A stretch of DNA of 64,000 nucleotides from Myxococcota bacterium (GCA_024276675.1 JAJRWT010000115.1:1-64000), one strand, 5' to 3'; positions 17,845-26,989 are shown, counted from the first letter of the stretch. Notes: generated by a model from the letters alone, not told the origin. Program-made: numbers and translations.

Positions 17845-19056
17845 TCAGCCGGTCAACAGAGTCCATACGATGAGCAGCACCAAGCCCAGCAGGATAGCAA
17901 TGCCGGCTCCCAGCATGAAGGCAGGCCATGGGCGTTGAACCATTGGAGATGGTTTTTCCGCTCGGGGAGCCTCGGGAATGGGTGGCAACGGTTCAGGCAG
18001 GCGAACCGCCATGTCAAGGGGGACATCGTTGGGGACGGTCAGGGGTTCGAGGCTCTCCGCTTCCAGAAGCCTCCGGATTCCTTGACAGACCTTCCCAGCA
18101 GCAGCACCGAAGCGTTCCGGGTGAGGCGTCGTGGGAAGAGGAGCAAGAACACGGGCCAGGACCTGCATTCGACTGGCCCTGGAAGTGGATGTCACAGCAA
18201 GGGAGCCGTCGAGAGATGCTTCCAACGTCACTTCAGCCGCGGCGTTGGGCCTGGTCCTCGTGCTCCCGCCGGATGCGGTCCCACTCCAGGAGCCAACTCC
18301 ACTCCATCCCGACGAGGTGGAATCCACTTCCGGACCCAGTTCCACTCCCACCTCGTCCAGGAGGCCCCGGATCTGCGAACCCTCGATCAACTCCACCTGG
18401 ATGAAACTATTGGTAGGCGGCGCCAGTTTGCGCCTGGAACGTACCAGTTCGCCCAGGCTGGCCCTCAAGGCCCTCAGATCCGGGCTTTCAAGGCAACTGC
18501 TCTCCAGAACACGGCCGTAGCTGGCGGCGTCGGTGGGAACGGCATCGGGCAACAATCCGCCCACATCCATGTCTTCGCTGGATAGAACATCTTGCATTAC
18601 CTGCCTTCCCATGCGCACCAGGGCAACCAGATCCTCTCTGGCGCTGCCAGCCCTGGTGCCAGCACCCACCAGAACCACCCAGCCGTCCGTATCTATCACT
18701 ACCCGTGATGCCCTGAGATCCCCGTGCGCCTGCCCCCCTGCGTGCAGGTTCTCCAGCACATCGCAAAGGTCCAGGAGAACAAGGCAGAGTTGCTCCCTGC
18801 CAAGTGCTCCCGCCAGGGCTCCCAGGGTCACTCCTTCCGGTCTTGCCTCGATCCACACCGGCTCGCCCCGATGCCGACCCACCAGCAACGCCGTGGCGAG
18901 ACCGGGATGAAGAGGCAGTTCAGATGGCGGAAGACCGGGCCACAACGTGTAACACAGTGAGCTGTCATCCGGATCGGCGATCTCCAGAACCGACCGACCG
19001 CCCAGGGTCTCCAGCGTGGCCATGACCAGAAAACGCGACCTGGCTACTCCAGTCAT
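17845..19056 (-). CDS. membrane-anchored protein-kinase-like protein (pseudokinase)
   Basis: A 403-residue protein with a degenerate Ser/Thr-kinase-like N-terminal half. The catalytic-loop region reads HGDLRASRVVIDTDGWVVLV (His111-Asp113), so the usual HRD is HGD and the Asn after the loop is missing. The DFG motif is replaced by VGAG. The glycine-rich loop is not recognisable. A Ser/Gly/Thr-rich linker follows (about 247-275), then a second folded stretch, a Pro-rich segment and a single C-terminal helix (about 377-401). It is probably a non-catalytic, membrane-tethered binding protein. ATG overlaps the upstream lipoprotein stop by 4 nt. Confidence 0.7.
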   Translation of the reverse strand: MTGVARSRFLVMATLETLGGRSVLEIADPDDSSLCYTLWPGLPPSELPLHPGLATALLVGRHRGEPVWIEARPEGVTLGALAGALGREQLCLVLLDLCDVLENLHAGGQAHGDLRASRVVIDTDGWVVLVGAGTRAGSAREDLVALVRMGRQVMQDVLSSEDMDVGGLLPDAVPTDAASYGRVLESSCLESPDLRALRASLGELVRSRRKLAPPTNSFIQVELIEGSQIRGLLDEVGVELGPEVDSTSSGWSGVGSWSGTASGGSTRTRPNAAAEVTLEASLDGSLAVTSTSRASRMQVLARVLAPLPTTPHPERFGAAAGKVCQGIRRLLEAESLEPLTVPNDVPLDMAVRLPEPLPPIPEAPRAEKPSPMVQRPWPAFMLGAGIAILLGLVLLIVWTLLTG

Positions 19057-19625
19057 GGCAATTCCATGTTGGTCGGTGGAACAGGCTCTCCGGGCAGGGT
19101 GAGGGTGTTCATCACTGTTTCCATGACAGGAGCAAAAGTCTGAATCGTACCGGGAGGCGAAAACAGGTGTAGCAGCAGCAACTTGTCGGATGTCCGCGCC
19201 ACCAGCGCCGTAAAATCACAGAGTCGGGGCCCATGCCGACGTGTGCCCACCATCGCAATGGCCAAGCGATCAGCAAGGACGACGTTGTATTCTGCGCTGA
19301 CCAACGTCTCCACACCATGGCTCCTTCCCAGGTTTCCCACGATTATCTCCGCCAACAGACCCATGGGCAGATCATCGGCCTTTTTACCCGCTGGCAGGAG
19401 TTCGACAGCCAGAGAAGCGTTCATCTCCCTGGAGTCCAGGATGACATGGCTCCCGCCCAACCACCTGTAGTTCCTTAGTACCCGCCAACCCTCCGGCCTC
19501 GCAAAGCTCACCGGTCCTCGCAGATAGTCGCCATCGACGGTCACAGCCTTGAGACAACCCGAGAGCCAGACAGGGGCCAGAAACAGCAATACGGCCAGTT
19601 TGCGAAGGATGAGCCTGGCTGACAA
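19053..19625 (-). CDS. lipoprotein, first gene of the pseudokinase/protease operon
   Basis: A 190-residue predicted lipoprotein starting at a TTG (19625) with AGGGA about 9 nt upstream. The signal is RLILRKLAVLLFLAPVWLSG with a following Cys, a clear lipobox. The longer open frame to 19955 has no signal-like start and would overlap the divergent regulator. The mature domain (VSFARPEGWRVLRN ... NTLTLP) resembles small PsbP/DUF1795-like periplasmic folds in pattern, but I would not assign a family. It leads the leftward operon. Confidence 0.65.
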   Translation of the reverse strand: MSARLILRKLAVLLFLAPVWLSGCLKAVTVDGDYLRGPVSFARPEGWRVLRNYRWLGGSHVILDSREMNASLAVELLPAGKKADDLPMGLLAEIIVGNLGRSHGVETLVSAEYNVVLADRLAIAMVGTRRHGPRLCDFTALVARTSDKLLLLHLFSPPGTIQTFAPVMETVMNTLTLPGEPVPPTNMELP

Positions 19626-19953
19626 GCAAGCAGATCCCTGGGCCGAAGCAGGTTTGACAGCCAAAACGGGCAACAGGTGGACAGACGGACTATATTCCCA
19701 GGAGAATCGTGAAGGGCAAATCTTCGTCGTGCTGCTCACCAGCACTTCTTCTCCCACGGCCCCGGGGGGAAATCCGCCAGAGGCAGGAAGAAATCTCTCC
19801 CTGCACCCAGGATCGCCTGGCAGGTCTTCGCCGACATCCACCTGTCCCTCCACTGGTCGTGCTGATTGAAGCCACCAGGCAATCCGGGTATCCTGAAGAC
19901 CGCTTCTGTGGCTCCTCCAAGATAATAAACCATATAGACCCCTTATACCGTTC
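19626..19953. promoter_or_regulatory. divergent promoter region, 328 bp
   Basis: No gene is supported between the lipoprotein start and the FHA/sigma-54 activator start. The last 40 bp before the activator ATG are AT-rich. I looked for a sigma-54 -24/-12 element (TGGC-N8-TTGC). The nearest match around 19827 (TGGCAGGTCTTCGC) is one base short in spacing, so I do not call it. Confidence 0.3.
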
Positions 19954-21564
19954 ATGGCTACTCTACAGATTTTCCGAGGCGACAGCCTCTTGCTGGAGTA
20001 CAGACTGCGCCTGGGGCGTACGGTGATCGGCAGAGCTGATTTTTGCGACGTGGCCCTGCCGGACGATCACGTCAGCCGAACTCACTGCTTCATTGATCGC
20101 AACCGCGAGGGAAAAGTGCTCATCGTTGACCGAAGTCGGCACGGGACCTTCCTGAATGGCAAACGAATCAAGAATGCGATCATCCACGACGGTGATCGCG
20201 TCGATGTGGCCAACTTCTCCTTCAAGCTGCAACTCAAGCCAGGCCCCGTTCCCAGTACCCGGAGTACACCACATCCCAGGAACCCGGTACACGAGCAGAT
20301 CCTCGGCGGTGGTCCCGACGGCATCGAGACAATCCAGCTATCCCTGCGTGTCCTGGATGGTCCTCTGGCCGGCAAGGCAACTCCCATCAAGCTGCCCGAC
20401 ACCACGGTGGGCTCCGGAGACAGCGCGGTCAACCTGAATCTGCCGGGCCTTGTCCCCCAACACTTCAGATTGCTGGTAAACCAGGGTCGCACAATCATTC
20501 TCCCCAAGAACGGCGCCGTGACCCTGGATCACCGACGAATCAGGGGCTTGTTCCCACTCTCACCAGGTGAAACCTTCACTGCCGGAGAGACCAGTTTCCA
20601 GGTTGTACCCTACCGGAAAGAAGAACAGCCCGAATCCACCAGTTTCCACGAGATGATCGGAGTTAGCAAGGCCATGCGCAGAGTGTTCGGGCTGTTGCAC
20701 CGCATGGCGGCCCACCCCGAGACCGTTCTGCTCACCGGCGACAGCGGGACCGGCAAGGAACTCGCGGCACGAGGCCTCCATGCCTACTCTGCCAGACCAG
20801 ATGGGCCCTTCGTGGCAATAAACTGTGGTGCCGTAACCGAGTCTCTTTTCGAATCTGAACTCTTCGGTCACGAAAAGGGCTCATTCACCGGGGCCACCAG
20901 CAGGCGTGACGGTGCCTTCCACCAGGCTGACGGTGGCACGTTGTTTCTGGACGAAGTGGGAGAGATCCCCCTCTCGGCTCAACCAAAACTCCTGCGCGCC
21001 CTGGAATCGGGCGAAGTGCGCCGAGTGGGCTCAGACCGGCCCAGCTTCCCCGACGTGCGAGTCATCGCCGCAACCAACCGCAACCTCATCGCAGACGTGG
21101 AACGTGGCACCTACCGCGAAGATCTGTACTTCAGACTGGCAGTCCTGACAGTACGGCTGCCTCCATTGAAGGAGCGCCCCGAAGACATCCCCGTCCTGGC
21201 CGCCAAGATATGCAGCGCTTTCAAGCCTGTCCCCGCACAGATCTCCGACAAGGCCATGAAGCTCCTGCTTGCCCACACCTGGCCCGGCAATGTCCGTGAG
21301 TTACGTAATGTTCTCACGCGGGCATACGTTCTCGGCGGTCACTACATCGAGCCAGACACCCTTTCCTTCACACCGGTCTCACTGAACACCATCTCGCGCT
21401 CCCCCACACCAGATCCCGATGTCACGTCCGAGGAAGCCGAACGAACCCTCTGCAGGGCAGCGCTCCACCGCCACGGTGGCAACCGGGCTGCTGCCGCTCG
21501 TGAACTGGGCCTTCCGCGCACGACCTTCATCTACAAGATCAGGCGCCTTGGCCTGGAGCAATAG
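19954..21564 (+). CDS. FHA-domain sigma-54-dependent transcriptional activator
   Basis: A 536-residue enhancer-binding protein. An N-terminal FHA domain (about 20-95: GRTVIGR, SRTHCFI, RHGTFLNG) should bind phosphothreonine. A second, degenerate FHA-like module follows (about 130-220). The AAA+ domain has Walker A GDSGTGKE (262-269), the sigma-54-contacting loop GSFTGA (309-314) and Walker B GGTLFLDEVGE. The C-terminal Fis-type helix-turn-helix is GNRAAAARELGLPRTTFIYK. This architecture is typical of myxobacteria, linking Ser/Thr kinase signalling to sigma-54 promoters. It is divergent from the pseudokinase operon, its likely target. Confidence 0.93.
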   Translation: MATLQIFRGDSLLLEYRLRLGRTVIGRADFCDVALPDDHVSRTHCFIDRNREGKVLIVDRSRHGTFLNGKRIKNAIIHDGDRVDVANFSFKLQLKPGPVPSTRSTPHPRNPVHEQILGGGPDGIETIQLSLRVLDGPLAGKATPIKLPDTTVGSGDSAVNLNLPGLVPQHFRLLVNQGRTIILPKNGAVTLDHRRIRGLFPLSPGETFTAGETSFQVVPYRKEEQPESTSFHEMIGVSKAMRRVFGLLHRMAAHPETVLLTGDSGTGKELAARGLHAYSARPDGPFVAINCGAVTESLFESELFGHEKGSFTGATSRRDGAFHQADGGTLFLDEVGEIPLSAQPKLLRALESGEVRRVGSDRPSFPDVRVIAATNRNLIADVERGTYREDLYFRLAVLTVRLPPLKERPEDIPVLAAKICSAFKPVPAQISDKAMKLLLAHTWPGNVRELRNVLTRAYVLGGHYIEPDTLSFTPVSLNTISRSPTPDPDVTSEEAERTLCRAALHRHGGNRAAAARELGLPRTTFIYKIRRLGLEQ

Positions 21565-21619
21565 ACCGATCGCCAGGAGACTCCCCCCGCCATCACACCA
21601 ACCACGCCATGCCCGTCGT

Positions 21620-22426
21620 TCAATGGGCGGGCAGCCTGGGGCCCGTGGTTTCGATATCTTCTTCGTTCCCCAGGTCCATGGTCGGGTTCGGCAAGAACAT
21701 TGAATCGGCATCCATGTGGTGCGTACCCAACAACCAACTCACGATCAAGCCCTCCAGGGCGGGTTCGCGATTGAGCATCGTTGTTCCGTGTCCGGCCTCG
21801 TGGTAGACCTCCAAACGGCTTTCTCCGGCAGCCTCGGAGATCAGGAGGAGCCCGGTTTTCGCGGAATAATGGTCCTCGTCGCTTACGACGATGAGGATCT
21901 CCCGTTCTCCGTATTGACGAAGCGCATCGGCGCTGGTCACGCCATGGTAGTTCAACCCAGGAGACAACAAAATCACGTTGGATACGCGCTCATCCGCAGC
22001 AGCGGCATGCATGACCAGGTTTGCCCCCAGCGAGGCTCCCATTGCCACAAGCTTTTCTGGTTCGCCGGAAGCCATGTAGTCCAGAGCAGCTCGTACATCG
22101 TCCACCATTGCCTGGTAATCCGAGTCTTGAATAGTCGGGGCAGGGGCATCTTCGGGAATGTTCTGGCCATGCCCGCGGAGATCCGGAGCGATGGTCTTGA
22201 AACCGAGCTGGTTGAGCCTGTTGGAAAGGTATTTCCAGTCGGCTGCCTGGCGTTTTTCGGCGTGAATGAGTACCACGGCTCCAAGGCAGTTCTTGTTGGC
22301 AGCAGGCTCGTTGTAGACCGCATGGAGCTGGGTTCCATCGCTGGAAGTGAGCGTGATGTCCCTGGCTTGAACATCGTCGGCCAACAGGATTGCCAGGAGA
22401 GCTGTCAAGATGGTGATGGACTTCAT
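21620..22426 (-). CDS. exported alpha/beta hydrolase
   Basis: A 268-residue protein with an N-terminal signal peptide (MKSITILTALLAILLADDVQA) and an alpha/beta-hydrolase domain. The nucleophile elbow is GASLGAN, an acid probably comes from the VVSDEDHY strand, and the catalytic His from YHEAGHGTTML. DLRGHGQN is the conserved strand-4 motif. It resembles dienelactone-hydrolase or prolyl-oligopeptidase-like lipases, but the substrate cannot be predicted. It converges on the sigma-54 activator gene. Confidence 0.85.
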   Translation of the reverse strand: MKSITILTALLAILLADDVQARDITLTSSDGTQLHAVYNEPAANKNCLGAVVLIHAEKRQAADWKYLSNRLNQLGFKTIAPDLRGHGQNIPEDAPAPTIQDSDYQAMVDDVRAALDYMASGEPEKLVAMGASLGANLVMHAAAADERVSNVILLSPGLNYHGVTSADALRQYGEREILIVVSDEDHYSAKTGLLLISEAAGESRLEVYHEAGHGTTMLNREPALEGLIVSWLLGTHHMDADSMFLPNPTMDLGNEEDIETTGPRLPAH

Positions 22427-22526
22427 TTGGGATCTCCGTGCAGGACCGGCGTATTTGGGCGAATCCAGTGGTTCATTTTCCGGGAAACCAATCCACCGCC
22501 TCCTTTATTCACCGTTGCCTCCCGAC

Positions 22527-22952
22527 CTATATCGGAATGTTGTCCAGGTTGTTCAATTCGTGCATAAACTCGCGCAAGGAAAAACCATGAGCCTTGGCGA
22601 CTTCCTCGAGGGTTTCGTCAAACGCCACGGGACAGATCTGGCACGACGGGAGCTGTCGTTTCTTGAAGAGACGCAGAACACCTGGATGAGCCGCCAAGGC
22701 TCGAACCACGGTCATGTTAGGGGAAAAAGGCGGGCAGGCCAACCCCGACTCAAGTCTCTCCACACGCTTGAACAGGTCTTCTATGCCTTCGTCCAGGGAA
22801 TCGAGGCGCACTGCAAGGGATTCCGCGTCGAAGGTGGACGCCCGCAGTTGCGCCAGCACGAGGTGGTGCAGCCTGGCCTCCAGCCATGAAAGCAGGCTGC
22901 CGTGAAGTCTCTTGCCTGTCCGGGCCCACAACTCACCAGGGGGACAGATCAT
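22527..22952 (-). CDS. DUF1858-domain protein
   Basis: A 141-residue protein. The C-terminal 60 residues match DUF1858: NMTVVRALAAHPGVLRLF, then a CxxC (SCQICPV) and the helical TLEEVAKAHG...LREFMHELN. Such modules occur alone or with hybrid-cluster and ScdA/YtfE-type proteins and may sense redox or bind metal. The N-terminal helical half (about 80 residues) is unassigned. ATG at 22952 has GGAGGG 5 nt upstream. It follows the epimerase gene by 36 nt. Confidence 0.75.
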   Translation of the reverse strand: MICPPGELWARTGKRLHGSLLSWLEARLHHLVLAQLRASTFDAESLAVRLDSLDEGIEDLFKRVERLESGLACPPFSPNMTVVRALAAHPGVLRLFKKRQLPSCQICPVAFDETLEEVAKAHGFSLREFMHELNNLDNIPI

Positions 22953-22988
22953 CTGCACCCTCCGGAGCCAACAGGGTTTGCGTTACCA

Positions 22989-23990
22989 TTATTCACCGGC
23001 GATGACGGTTCCATCCGGGCGATGCCCTGACAGCGACGCCTTCAGACCGTCACGGAAATCGGGATACTTCCACGCGAACGAAAACTCCTTTTCCAACCGA
23101 TCCAGCTTGAGCCTTGCCGAAGCACGGAAAATCCGTAACATGTCCGGGGTGAACCTGGGAGTGACAGGGAAGTGACTCCAGAGACGCTCGTTTTGGCGTG
23201 CAATGAAAACCTGCACGTAGCTGGGTATGTAGGTGGACCAGAAACGAGGGGGGCTCCCACCGGTCAGCCTGGCTACCTCGGTGTAGAACTCACGAAGTGT
23301 CGGCTGATCGCAACCCGCCACGTGATAGATACCGGGTGCCGCCTCAGATGCCAACAACTCAAGGGCGGCAACGCAGTCGTCAACGTGGATCAAAGGCATT
23401 CGATTGCTGCCTTCGCCGGGTAGCCAGGCACGCCGCTTCCTGATGGAGCCTTCCAGCAGCAATGGGAAACCAGGCCCGTAAACAGCGGCCAACCTGGCAA
23501 TTACCAGTTCGAAACCCTGCCTGGTGGCCGCGTCTTGAAGGATCTGCTCTGCCTGGGCCTTGCTGCGCCCATAGTCGGTCTGGGGGCTGATAGCATGGGA
23601 TTCGTCTATCCAGAGCCCGGAACGATCACCGTACACCGCACAACTGGAGGTGAAAAGCACCCTCTTGGGGGCTTGCCCGACCTGTTCGAGTGCCCGCACC
23701 AGGGTCATGGTACCCTGCCGGTTGATCAACTCGGGGGTTTGTCTGCCGGGACCTCTCATGCCACCGGCCAAGTGGAGCACCATGTCCGCGGAAACGCAGC
23801 CTTTACAGAGTACTTCGGGGTCGTTGATATCACCCACGAGACAGTCCGCAGCGCCCGCGGTTCGTACCTTCCCTGCCTTGGCCGCGCCGCGAGCCAGCCC
23901 TATCACGTGGTGCCCTGCACCGGACAATGCCTGGACCAGAGGCAAACCGATGCGTCCACTGGCGCCGGTGACGAAGATCCGTTGGGCCAT
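22989..23990 (-). CDS. NAD-dependent epimerase/dehydratase
   Basis: A 333-residue extended SDR enzyme. The N-terminal VTGASGRIGLPL is the Gly-rich NAD(P) motif. TSSCAVYGD supplies the catalytic Ser/Thr and YGRSKAQAEQIL the YxxxK pair. Likely acts on a nucleotide sugar or a related hydroxy/keto substrate; specificity is not visible. Start at 23990 has AGGAGG four nt upstream; the longer frame to 24260 overlaps the radical SAM gene and is not used. Confidence 0.9.
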   Translation of the reverse strand: MAQRIFVTGASGRIGLPLVQALSGAGHHVIGLARGAAKAGKVRTAGAADCLVGDINDPEVLCKGCVSADMVLHLAGGMRGPGRQTPELINRQGTMTLVRALEQVGQAPKRVLFTSSCAVYGDRSGLWIDESHAISPQTDYGRSKAQAEQILQDAATRQGFELVIARLAAVYGPGFPLLLEGSIRKRRAWLPGEGSNRMPLIHVDDCVAALELLASEAAPGIYHVAGCDQPTLREFYTEVARLTGGSPPRFWSTYIPSYVQVFIARQNERLWSHFPVTPRFTPDMLRIFRASARLKLDRLEKEFSFAWKYPDFRDGLKASLSGHRPDGTVIAGE

Positions 23991-24127
23991 TCTCCCTCCT
24001 GGAGCAGTTGCTCTGTGTGAAGTAGCACCGGCAGGGAAGTGCCGCCACAGGCCAGGGTGCTTTCTACCTGAATATGCCAGCGCCCCGCAACGCCCCCAGG
24101 CGAAACGGATCTCCGAATGGAAATCGG

Positions 24128-25690
24128 CTACGCGGGCCCAGGTGTCCTGGAGAGTTCCCTTTTCCAGGCAGCGAAGTTCCCTCCCCGGGAGATTGCCCTG
24201 ACCACGGCCTCGCCGGTACTCCACCCACCCCTGGCCAGCTCCGCCTCCACCCAGGCCCAACGTGGACTGGTGGAACGTATGTCCACGTGGCCTGCCAGGA
24301 GGTCATCCAAGATCCTCAAACGCCGATTCAACACGCCCTGGCCCGCAAAAGGACTTTCCTGCATGGGAGTACCCCACTTGGGAACAAAGGGCGAAACCGC
24401 CAGAGCAACAGGATGAATGGAGGAAAGCTGCCGCAGCAGCACCGCCAGTTCTCTCACATCGTCATCGGTTTCACCTGGAACTCCCAACATCACGTACAGC
24501 TTCAGAACGCGAAAACGGTTGCTGGCGGCGGCCCCTGCACAGGCAAGCAGGTGTTCTTCGGTTATTCCCTTGTGCAAAGCAGCGCGCAGCCTCTGACTGG
24601 CTGCATCGGCAGCCACGGTGAGTGTTCGGTATCCGGCCCGCCCAAGCAGCACCGCAAGCTCAGGGTTCCGTGCAACCTGGTCGGCACGAAGGGAACTGAT
24701 GCCAACTCCCTTTCCCCGTTCCAGAAGCGAGCGCAACAAGGGCTCCAACTCCGGATGGTCCGAGACGCCTGCTCCCACCAGCCCCACACGGGGCGCCGCT
24801 GGCGGTATCGCCGACAGTATCTGCTCCTTCGAAAAAACCCGCATCCCCGGCAAGCGCCGCCCCCCCATGACACAGAAGGAACAATGCCGTGAGCAGCCCC
24901 GCACCGCCTCCACCAGAAACATGTTTGCCAGTGCCGCGTTGGGGGAGAGAATTCGGGATACGGCCGGTGGTGAGCCCTCCGGAGCGATCGCCGGCACAGG
25001 CAGCTCATGGCCATGCAACTCGGGCACGTAGCCCCCGGCGAGGCTTTCCACAACCAGCAGCCATGAACCACGAGGCTCCTGGAAAAAGGACTCCACGGCG
25101 CGCACCACCGTGTGATCCGCTTCTCCGATCAACATTGCGTCGGCCAGGGGAGCCACTGGCAGGGGATTGGAGAACGTGAGAGGCCCACCGATGAGCAGAC
25201 TTGGCTGCCGTGGAGATCTCTGCTCCCTGAGAGGCGCTATTCCACTGCCGAGCAGGGCAGCCACCAGGTCGCCCATTTCCAACTCCCAGGCGATGGACAC
25301 CGCCACCAATGGAAAGTCACCCAGAGCCGTGCGAGACTCCAGGGTCAGGATGGGACCGTCCAGGCCTGCTCGGCCCCGGTCCGGCAAGAAAGCTCTTTCA
25401 ACCGCGAAGCCGGCGGCAGCCAGAAGGTTGGCGATCCACTGGAAGCCCAACGAGGACATGCCGGCCCGGTATGTTCCGGGATAGAACAGGGCCAGGCGTC
25501 GCCCGCCGGAGCCAAGAGAGGCACCGGCCTCTCGCTCCAGCTTTTTCCGGAGTTCATGAACGAGGTTCCAACGGTTCTTTCCAGGGGAACGGGGGCGCCC
25601 TGCGCCTTTCGGGGGAACGGAGCCCCATGGACGGATCCGGGAGCCGCGGCGATGAATTTGTTCTGTTCCTGGCGGTTTATCGGGCAACAA
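24128..25690 (-). CDS. B12-binding-like radical SAM protein
   Basis: About 520 residues. An N-terminal B12-binding-like region (LALFYPGTYRAGMSSLGFQ, VERAFLPD, LLIGGPLTFSNPLP) is followed by a radical SAM core with the CSRHCSFC cluster motif (CxxxCxxC) and MLGVPGETDDDV. The family performs methylthiolation-like or other radical chemistry on unknown substrates. The start is uncertain. The frame runs back into the terminator of the upstream gene, so initiation must be later than about 25725; adjacent TTG codons at 25690 and 25687 are the first candidates. There is no canonical SD. Confidence 0.8.
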   Translation of the reverse strand: MLPDKPPGTEQIHRRGSRIRPWGSVPPKGAGRPRSPGKNRWNLVHELRKKLEREAGASLGSGGRRLALFYPGTYRAGMSSLGFQWIANLLAAAGFAVERAFLPDRGRAGLDGPILTLESRTALGDFPLVAVSIAWELEMGDLVAALLGSGIAPLREQRSPRQPSLLIGGPLTFSNPLPVAPLADAMLIGEADHTVVRAVESFFQEPRGSWLLVVESLAGGYVPELHGHELPVPAIAPEGSPPAVSRILSPNAALANMFLVEAVRGCSRHCSFCVMGGRRLPGMRVFSKEQILSAIPPAAPRVGLVGAGVSDHPELEPLLRSLLERGKGVGISSLRADQVARNPELAVLLGRAGYRTLTVAADAASQRLRAALHKGITEEHLLACAGAAASNRFRVLKLYVMLGVPGETDDDVRELAVLLRQLSSIHPVALAVSPFVPKWGTPMQESPFAGQGVLNRRLRILDDLLAGHVDIRSTSPRWAWVEAELARGGWSTGEAVVRAISRGGNFAAWKRELSRTPGPA

Positions 25691-25722
25691 GTGAAGCAGC
25701 CTGCCAGCAAGTTGATTGGAAC

Positions 25723-25757
25723 AAAAAAAGGCGGAGCCGGATGACCCGGACTCCGCC
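25723..25757 (-). terminator. Rho-independent terminator of the barrel-protein gene
   Basis: Read on the minus strand, a stem GGCGGAG-T-CCGG / CCGG-CTCCGCC with a short loop is followed at once by seven T. It lies 27 nt after the stop of the outer-membrane protein gene. It sets the upstream limit for the radical SAM gene start. Confidence 0.85.
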
Positions 25758-25783
25758 GTATTCACCTGACCCGGCTATGGCAA

Positions 25784-26989
25784 TCAGAAGTAGAAGTTGG
25801 CTCCCATCGTGGCCTGTACGGCTCCGGCAGTGCTGCAATCATCGCGTTCCTGGTTCATGTAGCCGATGGCGCGGGCCTCGAAGTTGACCGATGCCTGCTG
25901 CCCAACAGCGAACTCGATGCCGACTCCCCCGTGGGGACCGAAGAGGACGTCGTCGGTGCGGTATTCGTCTGTGGCGCCGCGGATTGTGACCTCATCGTCG
26001 TAGTTGCGGTTGGTCCAGGTGACACCCGCCAGGGCGTAGGGGCTGACCCGGGCCCAGGGGAAGGCGAACAGTTCGAAGGAAGCAGAGAGCGGTTGGGAGA
26101 TGCGCTCAGTGGATTCGTCCCAGGTCTGATCGTGGTAGAGCCATGAAACTTCCAGACCAAGAGCCTCGGCCAGGCGATACCGGGCAGCGATTCCAAGCCC
26201 GAAGTCACCATAGCCCGGGCCGTCGTCGTACCCGCTCATGAAACTGCCTCCACGTACTCCCAGCGAGAACATCCCCGTCCGGTCGATGCTGCGTGTCGGG
26301 GCCACGGCGCCCGGCGCGGCTTCTACCCGCCCGTCCACCACCACATGGCGACCGGGTCCAGGACCGTAGACGAAGACACCCCATGCCCACGCCGGCCTCC
26401 ACCAACGAACCGTGGCGGCGTGAGCGCCTCCACGACGCCACCAGTAGCGCCAGGAAGCTCGCCGGTGGGTGCTTGCCCACCGACGATGGGCCGCTGCTTT
26501 GCGGGTCCGGGCAGCGTGGTGGGCAGCCGCGGAGCGATTGGCGCGGGAGCGTGCACGAGAGACCGTGTTGCGGTTCAAGGTAGCGGTTTTCTGCCTGACC
26601 AGGGTCCTGTTGGCAGTGGTCGCAGCCAAAGCGTGGCCATGGGCATGACTGCCGCGGGAGTTGGCCGACGCTATACTGCGGCTGGAACGTACCAGGTTGG
26701 TGCTACGTGCCCTCGACTGGCTACCGGCAACAGCCTGTCTGGCATACGCGGCCGTGGGGGCCTGGCTGTGCCTGGAGTTCCTGGCATTGCGAGTGGCCTT
26801 CTTGCTGGCAGAGGAACGGCCCTTTCGGCTTGAACTCTTTTTGCTCTTGTTCTTGCTCCCGGACAAGGAACTGGTGGACGTTGCTTCCCTGGAACTCGAA
26901 GGCCCTGGCTCCTGTGGAGGCGATGCCATCACACTGCTGGAAAGTGCGAACATGAAGGCAGTGGAAATAGCGAGGATTGTCTTGTTCAT
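25784..26989 (-). CDS. outer-membrane beta-barrel protein with basic low-complexity N-region
   Basis: A 401-residue exported protein. After the signal peptide (MNKTILAISTAFMFALSSSVMA) comes about 185 residues very rich in Ser, Arg, Ala, Lys and His with almost no acidic residues. Next are a Trp/Arg-rich stretch and WAWGVFVYGPGPG. The C-terminal 170 residues are an OmpA/OmpW-like barrel (MFSLGVRGGSFMSG ... MGANFYF) ending in Phe, the usual BAM signal. GGAGGA lies just before the chosen ATG. An upstream ATG at 27085 is in frame through a C8-TT-A8 tract. Function is unknown. Confidence 0.75.
   Translation of the reverse strand: MNKTILAISTAFMFALSSSVMASPPQEPGPSSSREATSTSSLSGSKNKSKKSSSRKGRSSASKKATRNARNSRHSQAPTAAYARQAVAGSQSRARSTNLVRSSRSIASANSRGSHAHGHALAATTANRTLVRQKTATLNRNTVSRARSRANRSAAAHHAARTRKAAAHRRWASTHRRASWRYWWRRGGAHAATVRWWRPAWAWGVFVYGPGPGRHVVVDGRVEAAPGAVAPTRSIDRTGMFSLGVRGGSFMSGYDDGPGYGDFGLGIAARYRLAEALGLEVSWLYHDQTWDESTERISQPLSASFELFAFPWARVSPYALAGVTWTNRNYDDEVTIRGATDEYRTDDVLFGPHGGVGIEFAVGQQASVNFEARAIGYMNQERDDCSTAGAVQATMGANFYF

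Noticed and set aside
19827..19841. possible sigma-54 promoter (TGGCAGGTCTTCGC) before the activator
   Set aside because: The GG-to-GC spacing is one base short, so RpoN would not be expected to bind.
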